Shown: positions 33,730 through 41,924 of the stretch, one piece after another
Position numbering within the stretch: position 1 is the first letter of the stretch
How the letters are laid out: every line of letters starts with the position of its first letter
Origin: Streptomyces roseofulvus
Lineage (GTDB): Bacteria; Actinomycetota; Actinomycetes; Streptomycetales; Streptomycetaceae
Length of the DNA: 64,000 nt
NCBI RefSeq assembly: GCF_039534915.1
Contig: NZ_BAAAWE010000001.1
Coordinates: 1,860,001-1,924,000 of the forward strand
Direction of reading: 5' to 3'
Program-made: the position numbers and the translations under genes
The notes under the pieces: model-generated
What the model was told of the DNA's origin: nothing
Seen by the model: the letters and a program-made list of their open reading frames with translations, nothing else
The model's database searches: none

Positions 33730-34188
33730 GGTGGCGCTGTGGAAGGCGGGGCGGCTGAAGATCCGCTATCCCGCCGAGGTGCTGGTGGAGACGGCGACGC
33801 GGCGCTCGGTGCGGGCGCCGTGGGCGGCGGAGGGGGTGCGGGACTTCGGCTTCGTGCGCTTCGAGCCGGGTGACGTCTTCGTCGAGCACTACTGGTCCGA
33901 CCGCTGGTTCACCGTGAAGGAGGTGTGGTCGGCGGAGGGCGTGCTCAAGGGCTGGTACTGCGACATCACCCGGCCGGCCGAGTTCGGGGCGGCCGGGGTG
34001 ACGGTCGAGGACCTGGACCTGGACCTGTGGGTGTCGGCGGACGGCAGCGAGGTGCTCCGGCTCGACGAGGACGAGTTCGCGGCGAGCGGTCTGGCCGTCT
34101 CCGATCCGGAGGCGGCCGAGCGGGCCGTGGCCGCCCTCGACGAGCTGGAACGACTGGGCCGCCGGGGCCTGGTGGCCCTTCTGGACGG

Positions 34189-34192
<4 letters not shown>
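33710..34192 (+). CDS. DUF402-family protein
   Basis: A 160-aa protein of the DUF402/FomD fold: LKIRYPAEVLVE at the N-terminus, HYWSDRWFTVKEVWSAEGVLKGWYCDITRP and a C-terminal DLDLDLWVSADGSEVLRLDEDEF. Family members include nucleoside-tri/diphosphatases and FomD, which uses the conserved Asp/Tyr cluster with divalent metal. The specific substrate here is unknown. The stop codon TAG (34190-34192) lies within the terminal CTAG of repeat copy B. Confidence 0.85.
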
Positions 34193-34881
<689 letters not shown>

Positions 34882-34942
34882 TCATCGGCGCGTTGAACGG
34901 GACGGCACCCCGATCGTCGTACCGTCGTACGCCTCCGGCCGG

Positions 34943-36436
34943 TCAGGCGGCGGTACGGCGGCGGGTCACCGCCTTCCGCAGCAGCGGCCACCCCAGCAGG
35001 AGCAGCACGACCGCGTAGACGGTCACCGAGAACGGGGTGTTCACCAGGCCGGTGACGGAGCCGTCGCTGATCTGGAGGGCGCGGCGGAGCTGCTGTTCGG
35101 CGGCCGGGCCGAGGATGACGCCGATGACCGCGGGCAGCACCGGCAGGCCGTAGCGGCGCATGCCGAGGCCGAGGAGGCCGACCACCAGGAGGACGACCAG
35201 GTCGAGGGCCTCGCCGCCGACCGCGTACGCGCCGACGGCGGCGAAGAACAGGATGCCGGCGTAGAGGTACGGGCGCGGGATGCGCAGCAGCTTCGCCCAG
35301 ACGGGCGCGAGCGGCAGGTTGAGCGCGAGCAGCAGGACCATGCCCACGAAGAGCGAGGCGATCAGGCCCCACACCAGCTCGGGCTCCCGCTCGAAGAGCA
35401 GCGGGCCCGGCTGGATGCCGTACTGCTGGAAGGCGGCGAGCATCACCGCGGCGACCGCGGTCGTCGGCAGTCCGAGCGTCAGCATGGAGACGAGGGTGCC
35501 GGCGGCGGAGGCGGAGGCGGCCGACTCGGGTCCGGCGACGCCCTCGATGGCGCCCTTGCCGAACTGGTCCTTGTGCCGCGAGAGCCGCTTCTCCGTGACG
35601 TACGACAGGAAGGTCGGGATCTCGGCGCCGCCGGCCGGGATCGCGCCGAACGGGAAGCCGATGAACGGGCCGCGCAGCCACGGCTTCCAGGTGCGCCTCA
35701 CGTCCTCCCGGCCCAGCCACGGGCGGCCCACCGGGACGGGCCGGCCGGCCGTGCGGCGCAGGTGGGCGGCGACCCACAGGGCCTCGCCGATGGCGAACAG
35801 GCCGACCGCGACGATGACGACGTCGATGCCGTCGGCGAGCTGGAGCGAGCCGAAGGTGAGCCGCTGCTGGCCGGTGAGCTGGTCGAGGCCGACCAGGCCG
35901 AGGGTGAGGCCGATGAGCAGGGAGGCGATCCCGCGGATCCGGGAGGAGCCGAGGACCGAGGTCACCGCGATGAAGGCGAGGACCATCAGGGCGAAGTAGT
36001 CGGGCGCGCCGATGCCGACGGCGAGGGCGGCGATCGCCGGGGCGAGCGCGACCAGCAGGATCGTGCCGATCATGCCGCCGGTGAAGTGGCCGATCGCGGC
36101 GGCGGCGAGCGCCTGCGCGCCACGCCCCGCCTTGGCCATCGGATGGCCTTCCATGGCGGCGACGACGGCCGCGCTCTCACCCGGGGTGTTCAGCAGGATC
36201 GAGGTGGTGGAGCCGCCGAACATGGCGCCGTAGTAGATGCCGGCGAACATGATGAACGCGCCGGTCGGTTCGAGGCCGTAGGTCACCGGGAGCAGCAGGG
36301 CGACGGCCATGGCGGGGCCGATGCCGGGCAGCACGCCGATCGCGGTGCCGAGGAGCACGCCGACGGCGGCCCACAGCAGGTTGACGGGGGTGAGGGCGGT
36401 CCCGAAGCCGTCCATCAGGGAGGTCAGGGATTCCAT
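34943..36436 (-). CDS. tctA: Tripartite tricarboxylate transporter, large membrane subunit TctA
   Basis: A 497-aa protein with about 12 membrane helices. The TctA hallmarks are [68 protein letters not shown] and, later, the second repeat [21 protein letters not shown]. It is the transport channel of the TTT system, which imports citrate or other carboxylates with a binding protein. It lies 3 bp after tctB. A downstream gap of 142 bp separates it from the secreted-protein gene. Confidence 0.95.
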   Translation of the reverse strand: MESLTSLMDGFGTALTPVNLLWAAVGVLLGTAIGVLPGIGPAMAVALLLPVTYGLEPTGAFIMFAGIYYGAMFGGSTTSILLNTPGESAAVVAAMEGHPMAKAGRGAQALAAAAIGHFTGGMIGTILLVALAPAIAALAVGIGAPDYFALMVLAFIAVTSVLGSSRIRGIASLLIGLTLGLVGLDQLTGQQRLTFGSLQLADGIDVVIVAVGLFAIGEALWVAAHLRRTAGRPVPVGRPWLGREDVRRTWKPWLRGPFIGFPFGAIPAGGAEIPTFLSYVTEKRLSRHKDQFGKGAIEGVAGPESAASASAAGTLVSMLTLGLPTTAVAAVMLAAFQQYGIQPGPLLFEREPELVWGLIASLFVGMVLLLALNLPLAPVWAKLLRIPRPYLYAGILFFAAVGAYAVGGEALDLVVLLVVGLLGLGMRRYGLPVLPAVIGVILGPAAEQQLRRALQISDGSVTGLVNTPFSVTVYAVVLLLLGWPLLRKAVTRRRTAA

Positions 36437-36439
36437 GGG

Positions 36440-36946
36440 TCAGAGCACTCCCATCAGCGGCCCGCCGGGCAGCGGGACGCCCAGCAGGCGGTCGAAGACG
36501 CCGTAGGTGAGGAGGGAGAGGACGGCCGCGATCAGCGGGTCCCGGGCGGGGTGGCGGCTGCCGAGGGCGTAGGCCGCGCCCCAGAAGAGGAGGGCGCCGG
36601 AGACCGGGAAGCCCAGCGGGCCGATGAGGACGGCGAAGCCGAGGAAGACGCCGGTGAGCAGCAGGACGGTGCGCCAGTCGGCGGGGGCGTCGAGGTCGAT
36701 GTCCTCGCCGCCCTCGGCCTCGCCGCGGCCGCCGTGGAGCACGTCGAGGGCGAGCAGGACGGCGACGACGAGGAGGCCGCAGCCGACGACGAGGGGGACG
36801 GTGGCGGGGCCGACGGGACCGCGGGCGGTGACGTCGACGTCGAGGGTGAGGGCGTCGGTGAGGACGAGGACGCCGAGGAGGAGCAGGAGGGCGCTGACGC
36901 CGAGCTCGGAGCGGTCGCGCAGCCGGGAGGGCTTGGGGGTGGTCAC
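36440..36946 (-). CDS. tctB: Tripartite tricarboxylate transporter, small membrane subunit TctB
   Basis: A 168-aa membrane protein with four helices, the TctB size and pattern: LGVSALLLLLGVLVLTDALTL, ARGPVGPATVPLVVGCGLLVVAV, WRTVLLLTGVFLGFAVLIGPLGFPVSGALLFWGAAYALG and AAVLSLLTYGVFDRLLGVPLPGG. The GTG start overlaps the tctC stop (GTGA). It pairs with TctA to form the permease. Confidence 0.92.
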   Translation of the reverse strand: MTTPKPSRLRDRSELGVSALLLLLGVLVLTDALTLDVDVTARGPVGPATVPLVVGCGLLVVAVLLALDVLHGGRGEAEGGEDIDLDAPADWRTVLLLTGVFLGFAVLIGPLGFPVSGALLFWGAAYALGSRHPARDPLIAAVLSLLTYGVFDRLLGVPLPGGPLMGVL

Positions 36947-37926
36947 AGTCCGAGCTCCTTCAGCACCGTGTCGACGCGGGTGTTCTGCGCGGTCAGGAAG
37001 GCGCCGAACTCCTCGCCGGGCAGGAAGGCGTCGGTCCAGCCGTGGGTCTTCAGGGACTCGCGCCACTGGGGCGAGTCGTGCAGCTTCGTGACGAGGGTGA
37101 CGAGCCGGTCCCGCTCGGCGTCGGTGAGCCCGGGCGGGGCGACGATGCCGCGCCAGTTGGTGAACTCGGTGTCGAGGCCGGCCTCGCGGAGGGTGGGGGC
37201 GTCGAGGCCGGGGACCCGCTCGGCGCCGGTGACGGCGAGCAGCCGCAGTTCGCCGGCCTTGATCTGGTCGAGGTACTCGCCGACGCCGGAGACGCCGAAG
37301 GCGACCTTGGAGCCGAGGATGGAGGCGAGGAGTTCGCCGCCGCCGTCGAAGGGGATGTAGTTGACGTCCTTGGGCGGGATGCCGGCGGCCTGGGCCATCA
37401 GCATCGGCGCGAGGTGGTCGGGGCCGCCGGGCGAGGAGCCGCCGCCGACGGGCAGCTTCCCGGGGTCCTTCCGCCAGTCCGCGAGCAGCTCCTGGAGGGT
37501 GGTGTACGGGGAGTCCTTGGAGACCACGACGATGTCCTGCTCCTCGGTGAGCCGGGCGATCGGGGTGGTGTCGGCGAGGGTGCGGGGGGTCTTGTTGGTG
37601 TGGACGGCGCCGACGACGCCGAGCCCCATCGACATGGCGATGCGGCCGTCGCCGCGCTCGCCGACGAGCCGGGTGAGGCCGACGGTGCCGCCCGCGCCGG
37701 GCAGGTTGAAGACCTCGATGTCGCCGGTGAGGCCGGCTTCCTCGGCGTTCTTCGCCGCCGTGCGGGCGGTGATGTCGTAGCCGCCGCCGGGCGTGTTGGG
37801 GACCATGAACCGCAGGCCGGGTATGTCGGTGCCGGTGCCGGAGCCGCTGCCGGGGGTGAGCAGCGGTGGCCCCACGAGCACCAGCAGCGCCGCCCCGAGC
37901 AGGGCGAAGGGGGTGCGAAGACGCAC
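36943..37926 (-). CDS. tctC: Tripartite tricarboxylate transporter, solute-binding protein TctC
   Basis: A 327-aa exported binding protein. The signal or membrane anchor is about 1-30. The Bug-family ligand motif is LRFMVPNTPGGGYDITARTAAK; further conserved pieces are FNLPGAGGTVGLTRLVGERGDG, VGGGSSPGGPDHLAPMLMAQAAG and EFTNWRGIVAPPGLTDAERDRL. GTG 37926 follows GAGAGGCGG; longer upstream frames lack support. First gene of tctCBA, divergent from a response-regulator gene. Confidence 0.93.
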   Translation of the reverse strand: MRLRTPFALLGAALLVLVGPPLLTPGSGSGTGTDIPGLRFMVPNTPGGGYDITARTAAKNAEEAGLTGDIEVFNLPGAGGTVGLTRLVGERGDGRIAMSMGLGVVGAVHTNKTPRTLADTTPIARLTEEQDIVVVSKDSPYTTLQELLADWRKDPGKLPVGGGSSPGGPDHLAPMLMAQAAGIPPKDVNYIPFDGGGELLASILGSKVAFGVSGVGEYLDQIKAGELRLLAVTGAERVPGLDAPTLREAGLDTEFTNWRGIVAPPGLTDAERDRLVTLVTKLHDSPQWRESLKTHGWTDAFLPGEEFGAFLTAQNTRVDTVLKELGL

Positions 37927-38077
37927 GAGGCCGCCTCTCGGTGGTTGGGGGTGGGTTCCCGGGCGGGGCCCGGGACGGGTGAAGTGGCCCACATGTTGCC
38001 CGCGCGTGAGGAAGCTGTCGCGCTTCCGCAACCAACGGACGTTGTGGTCCTTGTGGTCGCGACCTACCGTGTCCGGC

Positions 38078-38746
38078 GTGACGAAGGTGCTGGTGGTCGA
38101 CGACGACTTCATGGTGGCCAAGCTGCACAGCCGCTATGTGTCGGCCGTGCCGGGCTTCTCCGTCGTCGGTGTCGCGCACAGCGGCGCGGAGGCGCTGCGC
38201 GCCGCGCACCGGCTCCGTCCCGACCTGCTGCTGCTCGACATCTTCCTGCCGGACATGGACGGCATCGGGGTGCTGCGCGAGCTGCGGGGGGCCGGTCTGG
38301 CGGCGGACGCGCTCTTCATCACGGCGGCCCGGGACGCGGGCATGGTCCGGGCGGCGCTGCGGGCCGGCGCCCTGCACTACCTGATCAAGCCCTTCAACCA
38401 GGCGGCGCTGCACGAGCAGCTGCGGCACGTGGCCGCGCTGCGCAGCCGGCTGGACGGTCTGGACGAGGCGCGGCAGGAGGACGTGGACCAGATCTTCGGC
38501 ACCCGTCCGCGCGGCTCCCGCGAGCTGCCCAAGGGGCTGGCGGCGCACACGGCGGAGCTGGTGGAGGGCATCCTGCGCGCCCATCCCGAGGGTCTGTCGG
38601 CGACGGAGTGCGCGGAGGCGGGCTCGCTCTCCCGGGTCAGCGCCCGGCGCTATCTGGAGCACTTCGCGGCCACGGGCCGCGCCGAGGTGACCCTCCGCTA
38701 CGGGGGCACGGGCCGGCCGGAGCGGCGGTACCGGCCGGCGGGGTGA
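38078..38746 (+). CDS. CitB/DcuR-type response regulator without an adjacent sensor kinase
   Basis: A 222-aa protein. The receiver domain (1-120) has the acidic pocket KVLVVDDDFMVAK, the phospho-Asp in LLLLDIFLPDMDG, Thr/Ser in ALFITAARD and Lys in HYLIKPF. The C-terminal HTH (about 165-222) is ECAEAGSLSRVSARRYLEHFAATGRAEVTLRYGGTGRPERRY, typical of CitB/DctR regulators of C4-dicarboxylate and citrate transport. It is divergent from tctCBA, its likely target. The partner histidine kinase usually encoded just upstream is missing here. The start is GTG 38078. Confidence 0.9.
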   Translation: MTKVLVVDDDFMVAKLHSRYVSAVPGFSVVGVAHSGAEALRAAHRLRPDLLLLDIFLPDMDGIGVLRELRGAGLAADALFITAARDAGMVRAALRAGALHYLIKPFNQAALHEQLRHVAALRSRLDGLDEARQEDVDQIFGTRPRGSRELPKGLAAHTAELVEGILRAHPEGLSATECAEAGSLSRVSARRYLEHFAATGRAEVTLRYGGTGRPERRYRPAG

Positions 38747-38914
38747 GCGGGACCTCACCGGGCCCTGGGCGGGGTTCCTGAGGTGGTTCTTTCGTACGCC
38801 TTAAAGCGGTCCTAAGAATCGCCGTTCCCCGCTGTTCCGGGGCGAGTCCGGCGGTTGCGGGGGCTAGCGTGCGGAGCACCCCCCACACCACCCTCGTCCC
38901 AGGAGTGTCCCCCC

Positions 38915-39931
38915 ATGACGTCTCGTCGTACGGCCGCGGTCGCCGGCACCGTTCTGGTCCTCGCCGGGTTCTCCGGCGCGCCCGCCTTCGCGCACGGTTC
39001 GATGACGGACCCGGTGAGCCGGGTCGCGGCCTGTTACGCGGAGGGGCCCGAGTCGCCGGATTCGGCGGCGTGCCGGGCGGCGGTGGCGGCGAGCGGGCCG
39101 CAGGCGTTCTACGACTGGAACGCGGTGAACATCGCGGACGCGGCCGGCCGGCACCGGGAGCTGATCCCGGACGGGAAGCTGTGCAGCGCGGGCAACGACA
39201 AGTACCGGGGCCTGGACCTGGCCCGGGCGGACTGGCCGGCCTCGCCGCTGGCACCCGGGAAGCACACCTTCCGCTACAAGGGGACGGCGCCGCACAAGGG
39301 CACGTTCGCGCTGTACGTGACGAAGGACGGCTACGACCCGTCCGCGCCGCTGACGTGGTCGGACCTGGAGGAGCGGCCGTTCCTGACGGTGACCGACCCG
39401 GGGATGTCGGGCGGCGACTACGTCTTCGAGGGGACGGTGCCGGAGAAGTCGGGCCGCCACCTGATCTACTCGATCTGGCAGCGGTCCGACTCCCCCGAGG
39501 CGTTCTACACCTGCTCCGACGTGGTCTTCGGCGGGGAGGGCGGGACGGGCGGCGGTGCCGCGCCGTCCGCGTCCGCGCCGACGGACACGCAGGTCGAGGA
39601 GGGCGCGGAGGAGTCCTCGGTCGAGCACGGCGGGCACGGGGACCACGACGCGTCGACCGGCGCGGGGGCCACCGCGGCGGCGCCCGAGCCGACCGCGGAG
39701 ACGGCCCCGTCCGCCGAGCCGGCCACGGCGGCGGCGGAGCCCGCCGCCGCGACGCCGTCGGTGACCGCGTCCGCCGCCCCGGTCCCGGCCCCCGCCCCCG
39801 CCGGGGGGTCGGTGGAGCTGGCCGAGACCGGCGGGTCCTCCGTCACCCCGTACCTCGCGCTCGGCGGTGCCGGTGTGCTGGCGGCCGGCGCGGCGGTGCT
39901 GTTCCGCGTGACCCGGCGGCGTACCCGCTAG
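38915..39931 (+). CDS. Cell-wall-anchored AA10 lytic polysaccharide monooxygenase (chitin/cellulose)
   Basis: A 338-aa secreted copper enzyme. Signal residues 1-26 end in AFA, exposing His27 (HGSMTDPVSRVAACYAEGP) as the first ligand of the copper histidine brace; the second His is in KGTAPHKGTFALYVT. The AA10 domain ends at YTCSDVVFGGE near residue 210. An Ala/Pro/Glu-rich linker of about 90 residues follows, with His/Asp-rich HGGHGDHD. The C-terminus is a sorting signal: LAETGG, a membrane helix and RVTRRRTR. LAXTG is the class E sortase motif, so the enzyme should be covalently attached to the wall. No carbohydrate-binding module is present. Confidence 0.92.
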   Translation: MTSRRTAAVAGTVLVLAGFSGAPAFAHGSMTDPVSRVAACYAEGPESPDSAACRAAVAASGPQAFYDWNAVNIADAAGRHRELIPDGKLCSAGNDKYRGLDLARADWPASPLAPGKHTFRYKGTAPHKGTFALYVTKDGYDPSAPLTWSDLEERPFLTVTDPGMSGGDYVFEGTVPEKSGRHLIYSIWQRSDSPEAFYTCSDVVFGGEGGTGGGAAPSASAPTDTQVEEGAEESSVEHGGHGDHDASTGAGATAAAPEPTAETAPSAEPATAAAEPAAATPSVTASAAPVPAPAPAGGSVELAETGGSSVTPYLALGGAGVLAAGAAVLFRVTRRRTR

Positions 39932-39942
39932 GGAGGATCGGG

Positions 39943-40800
39943 TCAGCCGATCACCGACAGGCAGGTGGTCGGGGTGGCGTGGGCCGGGTCGAGGGCGTTG
40001 GCCACCTCGTGGAAGGCGATCCGGTCCACCGTGCCGACGGTCACGTGCTCGGAGAGGTCGAGGGCGCACTTGTCCTGGAGGAGGACGTTGGTGACGTTCG
40101 GCCCCGAGAGGAACTGCGAGCGGTACGGGGTGACGACCTCGTCGTACTGGGTCGCGATGACGTGGTAGCGGACGCCGGGCACGGTGTCGCCGCCCTCGTT
40201 GAGCCGGGTGAGGAAGGCCGAGCCGGCGATCTGGTCGGTGAGGCCCGGGGTGTTCGCCGTGATGAGGTCCTCGGCGCCGGGGAAGTACGGCAGGAGCCTG
40301 GTGAGGCCGAGCAGGGTGGTGCCGTGGTTGTCGGGGGCGATGCCGACGAGCGCGTTCACCTTCTCGGCCCCGCCGAGGAACTTGAGGTACCAGCGGGGCA
40401 TCATGCCGCCCTGCGAGTGGCCGACGAGGTCGGCCTCGGGGGCGCCGGTGGCGGCGAGGACCCGGTCGACGAAGGCGTCGAGCTGCCCGGCGGACCGCTC
40501 GATGGGGCCGAGGCCGTGGAAGAAGGGCACGTTCGGCAGCTGCCCGTAGTCGAGCGAGTAGACGCAGTAGCCCCGGTTGACCAGGTAGGGGGCGAGGGCC
40601 AGCCAGTTGTCGATCGAGTTGCCGAGGGTTCCGTGGACGAGGACGACCGGGCGCGGGTGGGCGGCGGAGGGCTTGCAGTTCCAGTCGTTCCAGCCGCGGC
40701 TGGGCTCGGCGGCCTGGGCGGCGGCGGTGGGGGCGAGCACGGCGGCGACCGTCAGGAGCAGGACGGACAGCGCTCTGGTGAGGTGTTTCCAGGGCAGCAT
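39943..40800 (-). CDS. Secreted triacylglycerol lipase (alpha/beta hydrolase)
   Basis: A 285-aa secreted lipase. Signal peptide about 1-31 (AQA-AEPSRG). The oxyanion motif is PVVLVHGTLGNSIDNW, the nucleophile elbow is DLVGHSQGGMMPRWYLKFLGG, and the catalytic His is probably in LSEHVTVGTVDRIAFHEV. Four Cys (NCKPS, GYCVYS, DKCALD, TTCLSV) would form two disulfides. ATG 40800 has AAGGAG 8 nt upstream. It hydrolyses lipids outside the cell. Its stop is 11 bp from that of the convergent LPMO gene. Confidence 0.92.
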   Translation of the reverse strand: MLPWKHLTRALSVLLLTVAAVLAPTAAAQAAEPSRGWNDWNCKPSAAHPRPVVLVHGTLGNSIDNWLALAPYLVNRGYCVYSLDYGQLPNVPFFHGLGPIERSAGQLDAFVDRVLAATGAPEADLVGHSQGGMMPRWYLKFLGGAEKVNALVGIAPDNHGTTLLGLTRLLPYFPGAEDLITANTPGLTDQIAGSAFLTRLNEGGDTVPGVRYHVIATQYDEVVTPYRSQFLSGPNVTNVLLQDKCALDLSEHVTVGTVDRIAFHEVANALDPAHATPTTCLSVIG

Positions 40801-40882
40801 CGGGCGATCTCCTTGCGGCTCAAGGGAGGTGGGGGTGGGGGTGCCCTGCGGTCCGGACCACAAGTGGGGATGCTCTTCAGCC

Positions 40883-40927
40883 AAGTTACGCACGGGTGTT
40901 ACCCGCTGGGAAGTTACGCGTCGGTAA
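40883..40927. promoter_or_regulatory. Repeated TTAC-containing sites upstream of the lipase
   Basis: AAGTTACGC occurs at 40883-40891 and 40911-40919 (28-bp spacing), and TTAC-N6-GTAA (40914-40927) is a dyad. The region lies between the imuB-like stop and the lipase start, so it probably belongs to the lipase promoter. The binding protein is unknown. Confidence 0.3.
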
Positions 40928-40967
40928 AAACTGGCGTGTCGTCAGCGGCCTTCCGCACGAGGGGCGT

Positions 40968-41924
40968 TCAGGCCGCCAGGGAGCCCGGCAGGATCGCCCG
41001 CGGCCCGAACTTCGCGCGCGCCCGGTCGGCCACCGCCTCGATCCGCCGGGCCTTCTCGTCCGCCGGGTCGAAGGTGAGCTGGTGCGCGGCCCGTTCGGCG
41101 GGTCCCAGGCCCTCGGCGCGCAGCGCGAGGCCCCGCACCCGGGCCCGCTGGAGGCCGAGGGAGTCGTGGAGCGCGTACGCGAGGGCGGTGAGCGCCGTGC
41201 CGTGGGCGGTCGGTTCGGGCAGGGTGCGGCTCCGGCTGGTGGTGCTCCGGTCGGCGTACCGCACGGTGAGCGCGAGGGACCGGCAGACCTGGGAGCCGGT
41301 CCGCAGCCGGGTGCCCAGTTCGGTGGCGAGCGAGAGCAGGGCGCGGCGCTGTGCGGCGCGGTCGAGTTCGTCGTACGGGAAGGAGCGCTCGGCGGCCAGC
41401 GACCGGGCGGCGGCGTTCGGGACGACGGGGGTGCGGTCGATGCCCTGGGCCCGTTCCCACAGGTCGCGGCCGGCCTTGGCGCCGACGAGCCGCTGGAGCA
41501 CGGCGAGCGGGGCGTCGGCGACCCGGCCCACGGAGTCGAGCCCGTAGCCGCAGAGGGTGCGGGCGGTGGTGCGGCCGACGCCGTCGAGCGCGACGACGGG
41601 GCGGTCGCGCAGGAAGGCCGCCGGGTCGTCGACGGTCAGGGTGAGGCCGGGGCGGGCCTCGCGGGCGGCCATCCGGGCCAGCATCGGGTTGGGCCCGGCG
41701 CCGATGACGCAGTCGGCGCCGTACAGGGCGAGGGCCCGGACGCGGATCACGGCGGCGAGTTCGGCGGGGGTGCGGCCGAAGTAGCGCAGCGCGCCGCGCA
41801 CGTCGGCGAGCGCCTCGTGCGGCGGGGCGGCCTCCACGACGGGGGTGAACTCGCCGAGCAGGTCGACCAGTCGGGGGAAGAGCGGTTCCGGCGTCTCCGG
41901 GCGGAACCGTACGCAGAGGATCAT
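40968..41924 (-). CDS. imuB: ImuB-like inactive Y-family polymerase homologue
   Basis: A 318-aa protein with the Y-family fold but without the catalytic carboxylates. The N-terminal position of the metal Asp reads MILCVRFRPETPE, and the SxDEAxLD motif reads PPHEALADVRGALRYFG. The helix-hairpin-helix region is VVALDGVGRTTARTLCGYGLDSVGRVADAPLAVLQRLVG. A little-finger domain follows (SLALTVRYADRSTTSRSRTL). ImuB proteins link DnaE2 to the beta clamp in damage-induced mutagenesis. The start overlaps the dnaE2 stop (ATGA). It is shorter than many ImuB proteins, so clamp- and ImuA-binding tails may be reduced. No imuA-like gene is adjacent. Confidence 0.75.
   Translation of the reverse strand: MILCVRFRPETPEPLFPRLVDLLGEFTPVVEAAPPHEALADVRGALRYFGRTPAELAAVIRVRALALYGADCVIGAGPNPMLARMAAREARPGLTLTVDDPAAFLRDRPVVALDGVGRTTARTLCGYGLDSVGRVADAPLAVLQRLVGAKAGRDLWERAQGIDRTPVVPNAAARSLAAERSFPYDELDRAAQRRALLSLATELGTRLRTGSQVCRSLALTVRYADRSTTSRSRTLPEPTAHGTALTALAYALHDSLGLQRARVRGLALRAEGLGPAERAAHQLTFDPADEKARRIEAVADRARAKFGPRAILPGSLAA

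Noticed and set aside
38747..38914. DasR (chitin) operator before the LPMO gene
   Set aside because: I found no ACTGGTCTAGACCAGT-like dyad; only a weak GGTTCTTTCG stretch is present.
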